Notes under the pieces: model-generated | Told to the model about the DNA's origin: nothing | Databases searched by the model: none | What the model saw: only the letters and a program-made list of their open reading frames with translations | Program-made: the position numbers and the translations under genes | Shown here: piece after piece, positions 16,591 to 24,984 of the stretch | Position numbering within the stretch: position 1 is the stretch's first letter | How the letters are laid out: each line of letters starts with the position of its first letter | Assembly (NCBI GenBank): GCA_937900485.1 | Contig: CALCEL010000102.1 | Coordinates: forward strand, 14,572-78,571 | From: an uncultured Prevotellaceae bacterium | GTDB lineage: Bacteria > Bacteroidota > Bacteroidia > Bacteroidales > Bacteroidaceae | DNA: 64,000 bases | Direction: 5' to 3'

Positions 16591-16689
16591 GCCATGTCGG
16601 TTAGTAAAAATTCCTTTGTAAAGCTTTGAAAGAAAACATTTGGTGAAATGATTCCAAAGTTCTACATTCGCGTGATAAAACATTCACAT

Positions 16690-16992
16690 ATGGCAGGAGA
16701 GAAGATAAATTTGATAGAGCGTGTCACGAATGACGTTCGTGAGCCGGACAGATATAAAGTGATAATGCATAATGATGACTTCACGACTATGGAGTTTGTC
16801 GTTAAGGTGCTGCGTTCTGTTTTCCGTCATTCCGAGAGTGAGTCACAGCATCTCATGTTGAAGATTCATGAGGAGGGTAGAGCCGTGGTGGGGATATACT
16901 CACTGGATATTGCCGTCACGAAGGTACGGAAAGTTACGTCAATGGCGCTGAGAGAGAGTTACCCTTTAAAGGTCACATATGAGAAAGAATGA
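16690..16992 (+). CDS. clpS: ATP-dependent Clp protease adaptor ClpS
   Basis: A 100-residue ClpS from the ATG at 16690 (MAGEKINLIERV); the 14-residue upstream extension is unlike the family. The core has the N-degron pocket motif HNDDFTTMEFVV, followed by a histidine-containing helix and a C-terminal VTYEKE. ClpS delivers N-end-rule substrates to ClpA. clpA begins 9 bp downstream, so the pair is one operon. Confidence 0.92.
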   Translation: MAGEKINLIERVTNDVREPDRYKVIMHNDDFTTMEFVVKVLRSVFRHSESESQHLMLKIHEEGRAVVGIYSLDIAVTKVRKVTSMALRESYPLKVTYEKE

Positions 16993-17001
16993 TTTGTTTT
17001 T

Positions 17002-19233
17002 ATGAAATATACCAACGAAGTAGATTACATATACAGGGCTGTCACGGAGATGGTTGTGGAGTCTGACTGTGAGATGGTGACGCCGGAGCATCTGTTACTG
17101 GTGTTGCTTAGGCAGCGTGCTTTCAGAGACTCCTTATCGTATGTAGATGCGGCCATAAGCTCCATGACTAACGTGCTTGAGGAATACGTGGACTGTTTAG
17201 ACAAGATAGACGAGGGTGAGGAGATAATGATGTCCATACAGTTGCGTGCCGTGATGCAGAGAGCTGAGGAGATAGCCCAGAGTTCGGGGAGGAGCGAGTA
17301 TGACGTTCCCCACATCGTGAAAGCCATCTATGAGTTGCCTGACAGTCTGGCATGCTATGCCCTGGAGAAGTACGTGAACGTGGAGCAGGCTGTCTTTCTC
17401 CGTATCCTTGGTGATGCTTACGCAGATGAGTCAGCGTATAATTCAGAAGACATTGCCGATGAGGAGGAGACGGATGAGGCGTGGCGTGAGTTCGTGGTGT
17501 GCGTGAATGACAGGCTTGGTGATCATAATCCGTTGATAGGTCGACAGGAGGAGCTTGACCGTACCATACAGGTGCTGTGTCGCAAGGACAAGAACAATCC
17601 TCTGCATGTCGGTGAGCCTGGAGTTGGAAAGACAGCGTTGATTTATGGTCTCACACAACGTATCGTCGACGGGCAGGTGCCGGAGAGACTCAAGGGTTGT
17701 GTGGTATATTCTATGGATATGGCCACATTGGTGGCTGGCACACACTTCAGGGGAGAGTTCGAGAAGCGTCTGAAGAGCATCATGGATGGTGTGATGAGAG
17801 AAGGCAACGCCATAGTCTACATAGATGAGATACATAACCTTGTGGGAGCCGGACAGACCGGAGAGGGTTCTCTTGACGCTTCCAACATACTCAAGCCGTA
17901 TCTTGAGAGTGGTGAGATACGCTTCGTCGGAAGCACCACGTATCAGGAGTACAACCGTTATTTCGCCAAGAGCAAGAGCCTGGTGCGCCGTTTCCAGCAG
18001 ATAGACATTCATGAGCCGTCAGCTGACGAGGCGGTGAGGATTATTGATGGTCTCAAGGGCATATACGAGAGATTTCACGGAGTGACCTACTCAGACGGCG
18101 TGGTACGTTATGCTGTCGACAAGAGTATACGTTTTGTGAGTGACAAGTATCTTCCCGACAAGGCGATTGACATCATAGACGAGGCTGGTGCATATCGGGA
18201 GATTCATCCTCTGATGGGCAGTGACGGGGTCAGGAAGGACGCTGTGGACCAGGTCGTTGACTCTGCTCTCATCGATGAGGTGCTTTCCAAGGTGTGCAGG
18301 ATAGACGCAAAGAGGCTGAGTGACGACAATGCCGACGACCTGTCATCGTTGTATGAGCGTGTCAGTGCCCAGATTTACGGACAAGATGGCGCCATCAGCC
18401 AGATCGTGCAGAGTGTACTGATGTCCAAGGCGGGCCTTAATGACTACGATAAGCCTATAGCGTCTTTGTTGTTTGTCGGTCCCACCGGTGTGGGTAAGAC
18501 TGAGGTGTGTAAGGTGTTGGCGAAAGAGATGGGACTTGAGCTGGTACGCTTCGACATGAGTGAGTATACCGAGAAGCATGCCGTAGCTAAGCTTATCGGC
18601 TCACCTGCGGGATATGTGGGGTATGAGGATGGCGGACTGTTGACTGACGCCATACGTAAGACACCTAACTGCGTATTGTTGTTGGATGAGATTGAGAAAG
18701 CTCATTCGGATATATATAACATCCTTCTTCAGGTGATGGATTACGCCAGACTGACTGATAATAAGGGACAGAAGGCGGATTTCAAGAACGTGATACTCGT
18801 CATGACGTCGAATGCCGGAGCACAATACGCCAGTCAGGCATCTGTAGGTTTCGGACATTCCGTGTCTGCGGGTTCAGCTATGATGACACAGGTGAAGAAG
18901 ACGTTCAAGCCGGAGTTCCTCAACCGTCTGTCAGCCACGGTGGTCTTCAATGATATGGACATGGTGATGGCAGAGCGTGTCCTGGATAAGAAGCTGCGAC
19001 TCTTGTCTGTCAAGCTTGCCGCAAAGTCAGTCACGATGTCTTTGACGGACGAGGCCAGGTCCTATCTGCTTAAGGAGGGCTTTACTAAGCTGTACGGGGC
19101 GCGTGAGATGGATCGTGTCATAAACAGTAAACTCACCCCGTTGTTGACTAGGGAGATACTCTTCGGCTCGTTAAAGAACGGAGGCGACGTCAAGATAGAT
19201 GTTGACAATGGCTGTCTAATAATAAAGGAATGA
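17002..19233 (+). CDS. clpA: ATP-dependent Clp protease ATP-binding subunit ClpA
   Basis: A 743-residue Hsp100 unfoldase. It has an N-terminal Clp repeat domain (1-150), a first AAA+ module with Walker A GEPGVGKT and Walker B VYIDEIHNL, and a second with GPTGVGKTE and LLLDEIEKAH. The loop VGFGHS (about residue 613) corresponds to the IGF/IGL tripeptide that docks onto ClpP, so a ClpAP protease is expected; clpP is not in this window. No ClpB-type middle domain is present. The coupled clpS gene supports an N-degron function. The gene's stop codon lies inside the ascending arm of its own terminator. Confidence 0.95.
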   Translation: MKYTNEVDYIYRAVTEMVVESDCEMVTPEHLLLVLLRQRAFRDSLSYVDAAISSMTNVLEEYVDCLDKIDEGEEIMMSIQLRAVMQRAEEIAQSSGRSEYDVPHIVKAIYELPDSLACYALEKYVNVEQAVFLRILGDAYADESAYNSEDIADEEETDEAWREFVVCVNDRLGDHNPLIGRQEELDRTIQVLCRKDKNNPLHVGEPGVGKTALIYGLTQRIVDGQVPERLKGCVVYSMDMATLVAGTHFRGEFEKRLKSIMDGVMREGNAIVYIDEIHNLVGAGQTGEGSLDASNILKPYLESGEIRFVGSTTYQEYNRYFAKSKSLVRRFQQIDIHEPSADEAVRIIDGLKGIYERFHGVTYSDGVVRYAVDKSIRFVSDKYLPDKAIDIIDEAGAYREIHPLMGSDGVRKDAVDQVVDSALIDEVLSKVCRIDAKRLSDDNADDLSSLYERVSAQIYGQDGAISQIVQSVLMSKAGLNDYDKPIASLLFVGPTGVGKTEVCKVLAKEMGLELVRFDMSEYTEKHAVAKLIGSPAGYVGYEDGGLLTDAIRKTPNCVLLLDEIEKAHSDIYNILLQVMDYARLTDNKGQKADFKNVILVMTSNAGAQYASQASVGFGHSVSAGSAMMTQVKKTFKPEFLNRLSATVVFNDMDMVMAERVLDKKLRLLSVKLAAKSVTMSLTDEARSYLLKEGFTKLYGAREMDRVINSKLTPLLTREILFGSLKNGGDVKIDVDNGCLIIKE

Positions 19234-19268
19234 GGCTTATTTGTAAAGCCCCATTCCTTTTTTTATTT
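19225..19268 (+). terminator. clpA terminator overlapping its stop codon
   Basis: GGAATGAGGCTT (19228-19239), 7-nt loop, AAGCCCCATTCC then seven T. The clpA TGA (19231-19233) is within the first arm, so a terminating ribosome could interfere with hairpin folding. Confidence 0.85.
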
Positions 19269-19398
19269 TTATCCCCTTGTAGTTGTCCGTGACTCGCATG
19301 ACATGCAGGTTGTATATGGCAGACTCCGTGTCGTTGTTGACGTCGGGCACGTCACTCACTGTCAGTGATAGGTTGCGTACTTGTGAGAAAATCTTCAT
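19237..19398 (-). CDS. small 53-residue ORF coupled by ATGA overlap
   Basis: A 53-codon ORF, ATG at 19398 and TAA at 19237, whose ATG overlaps the TGA stop of the 149-residue gene (ATGA). It reads as a mildly hydrophilic protein with a basic C-terminus and no signal peptide or known motif. Evidence for it is the overlap and its place at the end of the ECF sigma operon. Against it, its 3' end runs into the clpA terminator hairpin on the opposite strand. I do not recognise a family. Confidence 0.35.
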   Translation of the reverse strand: MKIFSQVRNLSLTVSDVPDVNNDTESAIYNLHVMRVTDNYKGIKIKKGMGLYK

Positions 19399-19844
19399 TT
19401 CTTTTTTAACGCCTTGTTATGTCCTCTGCCTTTGTTGTTCTTTCTGTTCGCCAGCTTCTTCTGTATTGAGCTCTCCACGTCATACAAGCGGCTCACTTGC
19501 TTGGCGTTAAGCACTGTGGCAAACTCGTCGATGTATTTGATTCGTATGGTCTGAGCTCTCTGCTGACGCTCCATGCGCTTTTTGGTGTTTTCAAGCACCT
19601 GTGCGCTTGTCGTCGGCTTCTCTGGTCGTTTATGCTCGCCCCATGCTGCGATCATATCTTCGTTGTAGCGACGATAGATAGGGACGAATTTCTGCTTCTG
19701 CTCATCTGTGATATTCAATCTGTAGACTATCTCTCTTATTTTCGCGTCGAAATATTTCTCGTTGAGTGAGTCTGCCCTGTGAACCTGGGCGGAAGCTGTC
19801 AGTGACACCAGCGTCAGTAACGCTGAAAAGATTAAGTTTCTCAT
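19395..19844 (-). CDS. exported Spy/CpxP-like small protein
   Basis: A 149-residue protein with a signal peptide (residues 1-19, ending TASAQ). The mature part is all-helical and charged, including an LNITDEQKQKFVPIYRRY segment resembling the LTxxQ helices of Spy/CpxP periplasmic chaperones, and ends in a Lys/Asn-rich basic tail. It sits third in an ECF sigma operon, where such proteins are candidate periplasmic sensors or targets. The Spy-like call is by pattern only. Confidence 0.7.
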   Translation of the reverse strand: MRNLIFSALLTLVSLTASAQVHRADSLNEKYFDAKIREIVYRLNITDEQKQKFVPIYRRYNEDMIAAWGEHKRPEKPTTSAQVLENTKKRMERQQRAQTIRIKYIDEFATVLNAKQVSRLYDVESSIQKKLANRKNNKGRGHNKALKKK

Positions 19845-19956
19845 AATTGTCTTTTTTTTATTGTTAATATTTGTGTCTGCGTGACCGAGTGGACGAGTCC
19901 ACTCAGTCCGTTGCGGCTGTTTGTCTTTTCTTTTTAATAGTCAGGGCTGTTTCTTT

Positions 19957-20286
19957 TCAATAGTCCGGTATGTCCTCTACCTCGTACAGGGCTATCATCT
20001 GCACGTCCTCGTCACTCAGGTTGTCGAGGAAGTCGTCGACTGGTGACACATCCTGACTCATGGCGATGATGTTCTCTGGTGAAGAGTTCGTGGTCCATAG
20101 CACTGCGGCTGATGTCATTACGGCAATGACGGCTGCTGCCGCCGCATAGTATTTCGTGTGTGAGGACTTGTTCTCATTCTTTGCGCTGATAGCCTTGTCT
20201 GTCGCCCTTTGAATCAGGCTGTCAAGATACTCCTCACTTTCTTTGTAAGGTGTCTGTATCTTCATATCTTCAAATGTCTGTTTCAT
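19957..20286 (-). CDS. single-pass membrane protein, putative anti-sigma factor
   Basis: A 109-residue protein: a cytoplasmic N-terminal helix region (1-44), one transmembrane segment (~46-64, rich in Ala/Val), and a short acidic periplasmic tail (SDEDVQMIALYEVEDIPDY). Its ATG overlaps the sigma factor stop (ATGA), implying stoichiometric co-translation. Topology and context suggest an anti-sigma factor for the ECF sigma encoded immediately upstream. No zinc-binding anti-sigma motif (HxxxCxxC) is visible, so this is an unusual or minimal type. Confidence 0.7.
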   Translation of the reverse strand: MKQTFEDMKIQTPYKESEEYLDSLIQRATDKAISAKNENKSSHTKYYAAAAAVIAVMTSAAVLWTTNSSPENIIAMSQDVSPVDDFLDNLSDEDVQMIALYEVEDIPDY

Positions 20287-20840
20287 GAGTTCTCTTTTAG
20301 AAATTGTTTGACTTTAGTTGACGCGTAATGGTAGTTGCTCTTCAGGCAGCCCACGCTTTTTCCCGTCACCTGAGCGATGTCCTCGTAGCTCATGTCATCG
20401 TAATACCTCATATTGAAGGCTATGCGTTGCTGTGTCGGAAGTGTCAGGAGGGCTCTTTGGAATAGCACCTCAATAGCGTCACTGTCCATCGACGTCTCTG
20501 TCTCGAGTGTGTCCAGCAGTTGCTCGTTGACTGAGTCGAGGCTTTGGAAGAAATGGGTGTGTCTTCTCAACATCTGCAGTGACTCGTTTGTGGCGATTCT
20601 GTATATCCATACCTTCAGTTGGCACTCGCCTCTGAACTTGTCTATGTTATTCAGTATCTTCACGCACGTGTCTTGAAGCACGTCCTCCGCGTCGTCGTGT
20701 GACACCACGATGCGTCTTATGTGCCAATACAGAGGACGTCCATACTTCCTCATCAGTAGCCTGAAGCCTTCCTCACGCCGACCTGGGTCTGTCAGCATTG
20801 CTTGTATGTCTTCAACTTGTTGTTTCTTTTCTGTTTCCAT
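20283..20840 (-). CDS. ECF-family RNA polymerase sigma factor
   Basis: A 185-residue sigma-70 family protein with region 2 (DAEDVLQDTCVKILNNIDKF) and region 4 (LPTQQRIAFNMRYYDDMSYEDIAQVTGKSVG) joined by a short linker; region 3 is absent, as in ECF factors. It is first in an operon followed by a membrane protein overlapping its stop codon and a small exported protein. This is a typical envelope-stress arrangement. The stimulus and regulon are unknown. Confidence 0.92.
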   Translation of the reverse strand: METEKKQQVEDIQAMLTDPGRREEGFRLLMRKYGRPLYWHIRRIVVSHDDAEDVLQDTCVKILNNIDKFRGECQLKVWIYRIATNESLQMLRRHTHFFQSLDSVNEQLLDTLETETSMDSDAIEVLFQRALLTLPTQQRIAFNMRYYDDMSYEDIAQVTGKSVGCLKSNYHYASTKVKQFLKENS

Positions 20841-20965
20841 ACACTCATAAGATACATGATATTTGAAAAGGTTAAATGTGTCACGAAAAAAGGATGATGT
20901 GTGCGGTTCGTGTGTCTTTCATATATTATGTAGGTGTGAGGGAGTTCCACATCTGATGGAGAAAA

Positions 20966-21002
20966 CAAAAAAGAGTAACCAGCAGATCTGATTACTCTTT
21001 TC
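20966..21002 (-). terminator. terminator of the phosphoglucomutase gene
   Basis: On the minus strand AAAAGAGTAA ... TTACTCTTTT with a 13-nt loop and a T-rich tail, 33 bp after the mutase stop codon. Confidence 0.85.
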
Positions 21003-21034
21003 TTATATAGCGTCACCACTGATGATGTCGTGTC

Positions 21035-22774
21035 TTACAGGTTAAGGTCTTTCTTGATGGCTTTAACCTTCTCCTCTGCTGTCTTGACTGCGCTGTCGTA
21101 GCACTTAGCGCACTCCATCTCACCCTTGACCTCAACGTAGAACTTAATCTTAGGCTCTGTTCCTGAAGGACGTACGCTGATCTTTGTGCCGTCCTCAGTG
21201 AACCACTGCAGTACGTTGCTTGTGGCAGGCATCTCGAGGTCAGTCTGGCTGCCGTCAGCGTTAGTGGCCTTGAGAGTCTTGTAGTCCTTGATGAGAGTGA
21301 CAGGGCTGCCGCCGAGAGTCTTAGGAGGGCATACGCGGAAATCCTCCATCATCTTCTTGATCTCGTCAGCACCAGTCTTTCCTGGCTTAACCACAGACAC
21401 GGCGCTCTGGTATGCGAAACCATAGTCGAGGTAAATCTTCATGAGAAGGTCGTAGAGAGTCATTCCGTTGTCCTTAGCCCATGCGGCAATCTCGCAGAGG
21501 AGACAGATAGATGCTGGAGAATCCTTGTCGCGTACCTTGTCGTATGGGAGGTAACCGAAGCTCTCCTCGCCACCGCCGATATACTTTTTCTTACCCTCGT
21601 CGATTTTAATCTCTCTTGCTATCCACTTGAAGCCTGTGTACACGTCGCGATACTCGACGTTGTTGCGCTTAGCGATGTCAGCGATGGTCTCTGTCGTCAC
21701 GATTGTCTTAACCATGAACTCATTGCCTTTAAGCTGGCCAAGTTTCTTCTTGTTCTCGATGATATAGTAAGAAAGCATCAGAGCTGTCTGGTTTCCGTTG
21801 AGTATGCACCACTGACCCTTTGGATCACGGCATACTACAGCAAGACGGTCTGCGTCAGGGTCAGAGGCGAGCACCAGATCCGCGTTCAGTCTGTCACCGA
21901 GCTTCATGCCCAATGTCATTGCCTCAGAGTTCTCTGGGTTTGGTGAGACGACAGTAGGGAAGTTACCGTCGATGACCATCTGCTCCTTCACAACGTTGAT
22001 GTTCTGGAATCCCCATGTGCGGAGTGCTGCAGGTATAATCACACGTCCTGTTCCGTGGAGTGGGGAATAAACGATGCAGAGGTCCTTCTGACGTTTGATG
22101 ACTTCCTGGTCGATGAGAGTCTCCTTGACTGCGTCAAGATAATCCATGTCCATCTCTCCTCCGATAATCTGTATCAGCTCCTCGTTAGGAGTGAACTTCA
22201 CCTGGTCGATAGTAACCTTGTTCACCTCGTCGATGATACCTGTGTCGTGTGGTGAGAGTACCTGTGCGCCATCATCCCAGTAAGCTTTGTATCCGTTGTA
22301 CTCACGTGGGTTATGGCTCGCTGTGATGTTCACACCTGCCTGTGCTCCGAGCTGGCGAATGGCGAAAGAGATCTCAGGTGTAGGACGAAGGCTCTCAAAG
22401 AGATAAACCTTGATGCCGTTAGCTGAGAAGATGTCAGCCACAGTCTCAGCGAAGAGACGTGAGTTGTTGCGGCAGTCGTGACCTACAACGACACTGATAT
22501 CCTTCTTGCCAGCGAAAGCCTTGTTGATGTAGTTGGCAAAACCCTGAGTGGCCATGCCGACGATATATTTGTTCATGCGGTTCGTTCCCGCACCCATGAT
22601 GCCGCGAAGACCGCCTGTACCGAACTCCAGATTCTGGTAGAAAGCGTCAATCAGGGCTGTCTTGTCCTCGTTGTCGAGGAGTGCCTTCACTTCTGCCTGT
22701 GTCTCTGCGTCAAATGCCGGTGTGAGCCATTTCTGTGCCTCAGCCGTACACTGTTTTACTAACTGTTCGTCCAT
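21035..22774 (-). CDS. phosphoglucomutase / phosphomannomutase
   Basis: A 579-residue alpha-D-phosphohexomutase. The phosphoserine loop is TASHNPREYNGYKAY (about residue 150), the metal-binding loop is DPDADRLAV, the sugar-binding loop is GGGEESFGY, and the phosphate-binding C-terminal domain carries RPSGTEPKIKFY. It interconverts 1- and 6-phosphates of glucose (and possibly mannose), feeding envelope polysaccharide and glycogen synthesis. The length matches the long PgcA/ManB-like group. It is a single-gene unit with its own -7 element at 22831 and terminator. Confidence 0.95.
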   Translation of the reverse strand: MDEQLVKQCTAEAQKWLTPAFDAETQAEVKALLDNEDKTALIDAFYQNLEFGTGGLRGIMGAGTNRMNKYIVGMATQGFANYINKAFAGKKDISVVVGHDCRNNSRLFAETVADIFSANGIKVYLFESLRPTPEISFAIRQLGAQAGVNITASHNPREYNGYKAYWDDGAQVLSPHDTGIIDEVNKVTIDQVKFTPNEELIQIIGGEMDMDYLDAVKETLIDQEVIKRQKDLCIVYSPLHGTGRVIIPAALRTWGFQNINVVKEQMVIDGNFPTVVSPNPENSEAMTLGMKLGDRLNADLVLASDPDADRLAVVCRDPKGQWCILNGNQTALMLSYYIIENKKKLGQLKGNEFMVKTIVTTETIADIAKRNNVEYRDVYTGFKWIAREIKIDEGKKKYIGGGEESFGYLPYDKVRDKDSPASICLLCEIAAWAKDNGMTLYDLLMKIYLDYGFAYQSAVSVVKPGKTGADEIKKMMEDFRVCPPKTLGGSPVTLIKDYKTLKATNADGSQTDLEMPATSNVLQWFTEDGTKISVRPSGTEPKIKFYVEVKGEMECAKCYDSAVKTAEEKVKAIKKDLNL

Positions 22775-22830
22775 ATTTTTACTTTGGATTTATTTATTAT
22801 TAATGAATTTTCCGTTGAAACAAACCTCCG

Positions 22831-22838
22831 CAAAGATA
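22831..22838 (-). promoter_or_regulatory. -7 element of the phosphoglucomutase gene
   Basis: Minus-strand TATCTTTG matches TAnnTTTG, 57 bp upstream of the start codon. Confidence 0.6.
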
Positions 22839-22933
22839 CTGTTTCTTTTTTGAACGTGGAAATAAAAAGCCATAATTCTGTGACACGTGTCCTGCTGTCT
22901 GGTCTCTGGTGTTTCCAGTCAGCTTCAATAGCG

Positions 22934-24583
22934 TCACTTAATAAGGTATTTGTCTCCAGTCTCCTTGATTATCTCTTTTCTGTAGCTTTCCGGATAGCCT
23001 GGGCGTTCAGGAGACTCGCAGAGTCCATCCTTTGTCTTTGTGAACTTGCCTAAGTGGTCGACTTTCTTCGTCGCCATGTCGTTGTGCTTTACCACGATAT
23101 ACTGGAACAGATTTGTCCATGCCTTCAGCATGGTGTTAGCTGATCCTGTAGAGAATTTCGTGAGTCTGGCAATGTTCTCCTGTGTGTCCTCTTTATCGGA
23201 TTTGTTTCTGATCATTGCCTCTAAGTTCTTCACCTTTCTAAAGTTGCGCTTCTCAATGTCGTCTCTTTCCTTCTTCAGGTCAGGGAAGATTTTAGAGTAG
23301 TACGGATACACCATATTGCTGACAGTGTTCTGAACCCAGAAAGCGCTGTTCCAAGAGAAGGTGACGTCATCCTGCTCGTCCTCAATCTTAGTGTAGCATG
23401 CAGGAATCTCGGTCACAGTGCAATAGACAGGTGTGAATGGTGCCATGTTCGGGTCGTCGTTTGTCCACCATACGATACCGGCGTAGAAGTCAGGCACGAA
23501 GTTACGCATTTGTCCGATGAAGCAGAAGCTGGTCTGTTGAGTTGATATTGGCCTCTCGTTGAAGAATGTCTTTTCGTCCACCTTGAATGAGAGAGGTGTA
23601 GGTCTGTATGGCATGTTGTAAGGACCTGCGCCCAACTCATTCTGTATGTCGAACGGTGTGCCCTCATAGTGGTCGCGCATGCCATCCATCACGTCAGTGA
23701 GAGATATCTTTCTGTTCGGTTTCATGTATAAAGGCATGGCTCCTTTAAGGTCATTACCTTTGGCGTACTCCACGTACTTGTCCATGCCGTCGCAGAAACG
23801 GTTGAAGACGCTCCACACTCTCGCCTCGCAGTAGCGTGTGGCAGAGAAGTCGTTAGGAGAAAAAGCGTCGCGGAAAGAGAATGCGGCGTCGTTAGCGCCA
23901 TTGAAGAATCCCTTTGAACGTGCGAATTTGATGATGTCCTTGGAGAATAGTACGTTGTTCTTGTCTTTCTGGTCGAAGGTTGTGATGCGGCTCTGATTGG
24001 CGTGAGCGCAGATGCAGTCGTCAGGGATACGTATGGCTACCCAGTTGGCGCCCTTATTACCTGAGCCCTTTCCGATCATCTCCATAATCCATATCTCGTT
24101 CTTGTCGCAGATGGAGAAAGACTCTCCCTCCGACGCATATCCGTATTTCTCCACCAGCTCAGTCATGATCTTGATGGCCTCGCGCGCTGTAGTGGCGCGT
24201 TCCAGAGTCACGTAGATGAGACTGCCGTAGTCCATGATGGCGGTAGTGTCGACAAGTTCCTCTCGTCCTCCGAAAGTTGTCTCTGTGATGCTGACCTGAT
24301 TAGCGTTCATCTGTCCGACCACGTTGTATGTCACTGACGCTTCGGCTATCTCACCCATGTAACGGTTGGTGTCCCAGTTGTATATCTTACGAGTCTCACC
24401 TTTAGCGTGTTTGCCGCCCACGTGTCTGAACATATTGCCGTACATGCCATATGAGTCGGCGTTGTAGCTCACGAATACGCTTCCGTCGCTTGAGGCGTCT
24501 TTGCCGACGATGATGTTCGAGCAAGCCTCAGTCTTGATTGTCCCTGCCAAGAGGAGGAAGAGATAAAGAATTTTCTTTTTCAT
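22934..24583 (-). CDS. C69-family dipeptidase
   Basis: A 549-residue secreted peptidase. The signal peptide ends ...IKTEA, and the next residue, Cys21 in CSNIIVG, is the expected N-terminal nucleophile of the Ntn-hydrolase fold exposed after processing. Further family features are FVSYNADSYG and NQVSITETTFGGR. C69 enzymes (PepD type) split dipeptides; in Bacteroidales they are common periplasmic or outer-membrane peptidases. It is a single gene with a -7 element at 24697. The start codon is followed directly by a Lys-rich n-region, so the ATG choice is secure. Confidence 0.92.
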   Translation of the reverse strand: MKKKILYLFLLLAGTIKTEACSNIIVGKDASSDGSVFVSYNADSYGMYGNMFRHVGGKHAKGETRKIYNWDTNRYMGEIAEASVTYNVVGQMNANQVSITETTFGGREELVDTTAIMDYGSLIYVTLERATTAREAIKIMTELVEKYGYASEGESFSICDKNEIWIMEMIGKGSGNKGANWVAIRIPDDCICAHANQSRITTFDQKDKNNVLFSKDIIKFARSKGFFNGANDAAFSFRDAFSPNDFSATRYCEARVWSVFNRFCDGMDKYVEYAKGNDLKGAMPLYMKPNRKISLTDVMDGMRDHYEGTPFDIQNELGAGPYNMPYRPTPLSFKVDEKTFFNERPISTQQTSFCFIGQMRNFVPDFYAGIVWWTNDDPNMAPFTPVYCTVTEIPACYTKIEDEQDDVTFSWNSAFWVQNTVSNMVYPYYSKIFPDLKKERDDIEKRNFRKVKNLEAMIRNKSDKEDTQENIARLTKFSTGSANTMLKAWTNLFQYIVVKHNDMATKKVDHLGKFTKTKDGLCESPERPGYPESYRKEIIKETGDKYLIK

Positions 24584-24696
24584 TTTGTTTTCGTTTTTTT
24601 TCTTTTACGGAAGGACATGACGTCTGTCGTCTTGCCGGTTAGCGCATGTCCGCGTAGTGTCTGTTCCGTATGTTTACCGTTTTCGCATTTTTTTTG

Positions 24697-24704
24697 CAAA
24701 TATA
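24697..24704 (-). promoter_or_regulatory. -7 element of the C69 dipeptidase gene
   Basis: Minus-strand TATATTTG matches TAnnTTTG, 114 bp upstream of the start. The rest of 24584-24984 holds only an inverted repeat near 24876-24911 (GGGAGATTGC / GCAATCCCC). Confidence 0.55.
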
Positions 24705-24984
24705 ATTCTTTTGAGAAGAACTGTGCGTGTAAGATGTCAAAAAAAGGGAAATGCGGTACGTGAAAGGTAGTGTAGGCGTAAAAAACACGGCATGAGCGCA
24801 AATTAGCGTGAAATGTTTTTGTTATTTCGCTTTATTGACTTAAATTTGTGATACTGAACAAGCAAAATAACGTGTCGGGAGATTGCCTTTTTTTGTGTCG
24901 AGCAATCCCCTTTGGATTATTTAACGTGGATTTTAGTCTGTGGTAAAAGAAGAGCGAACAGAGACGCACGTCGGTTTACTCAAT

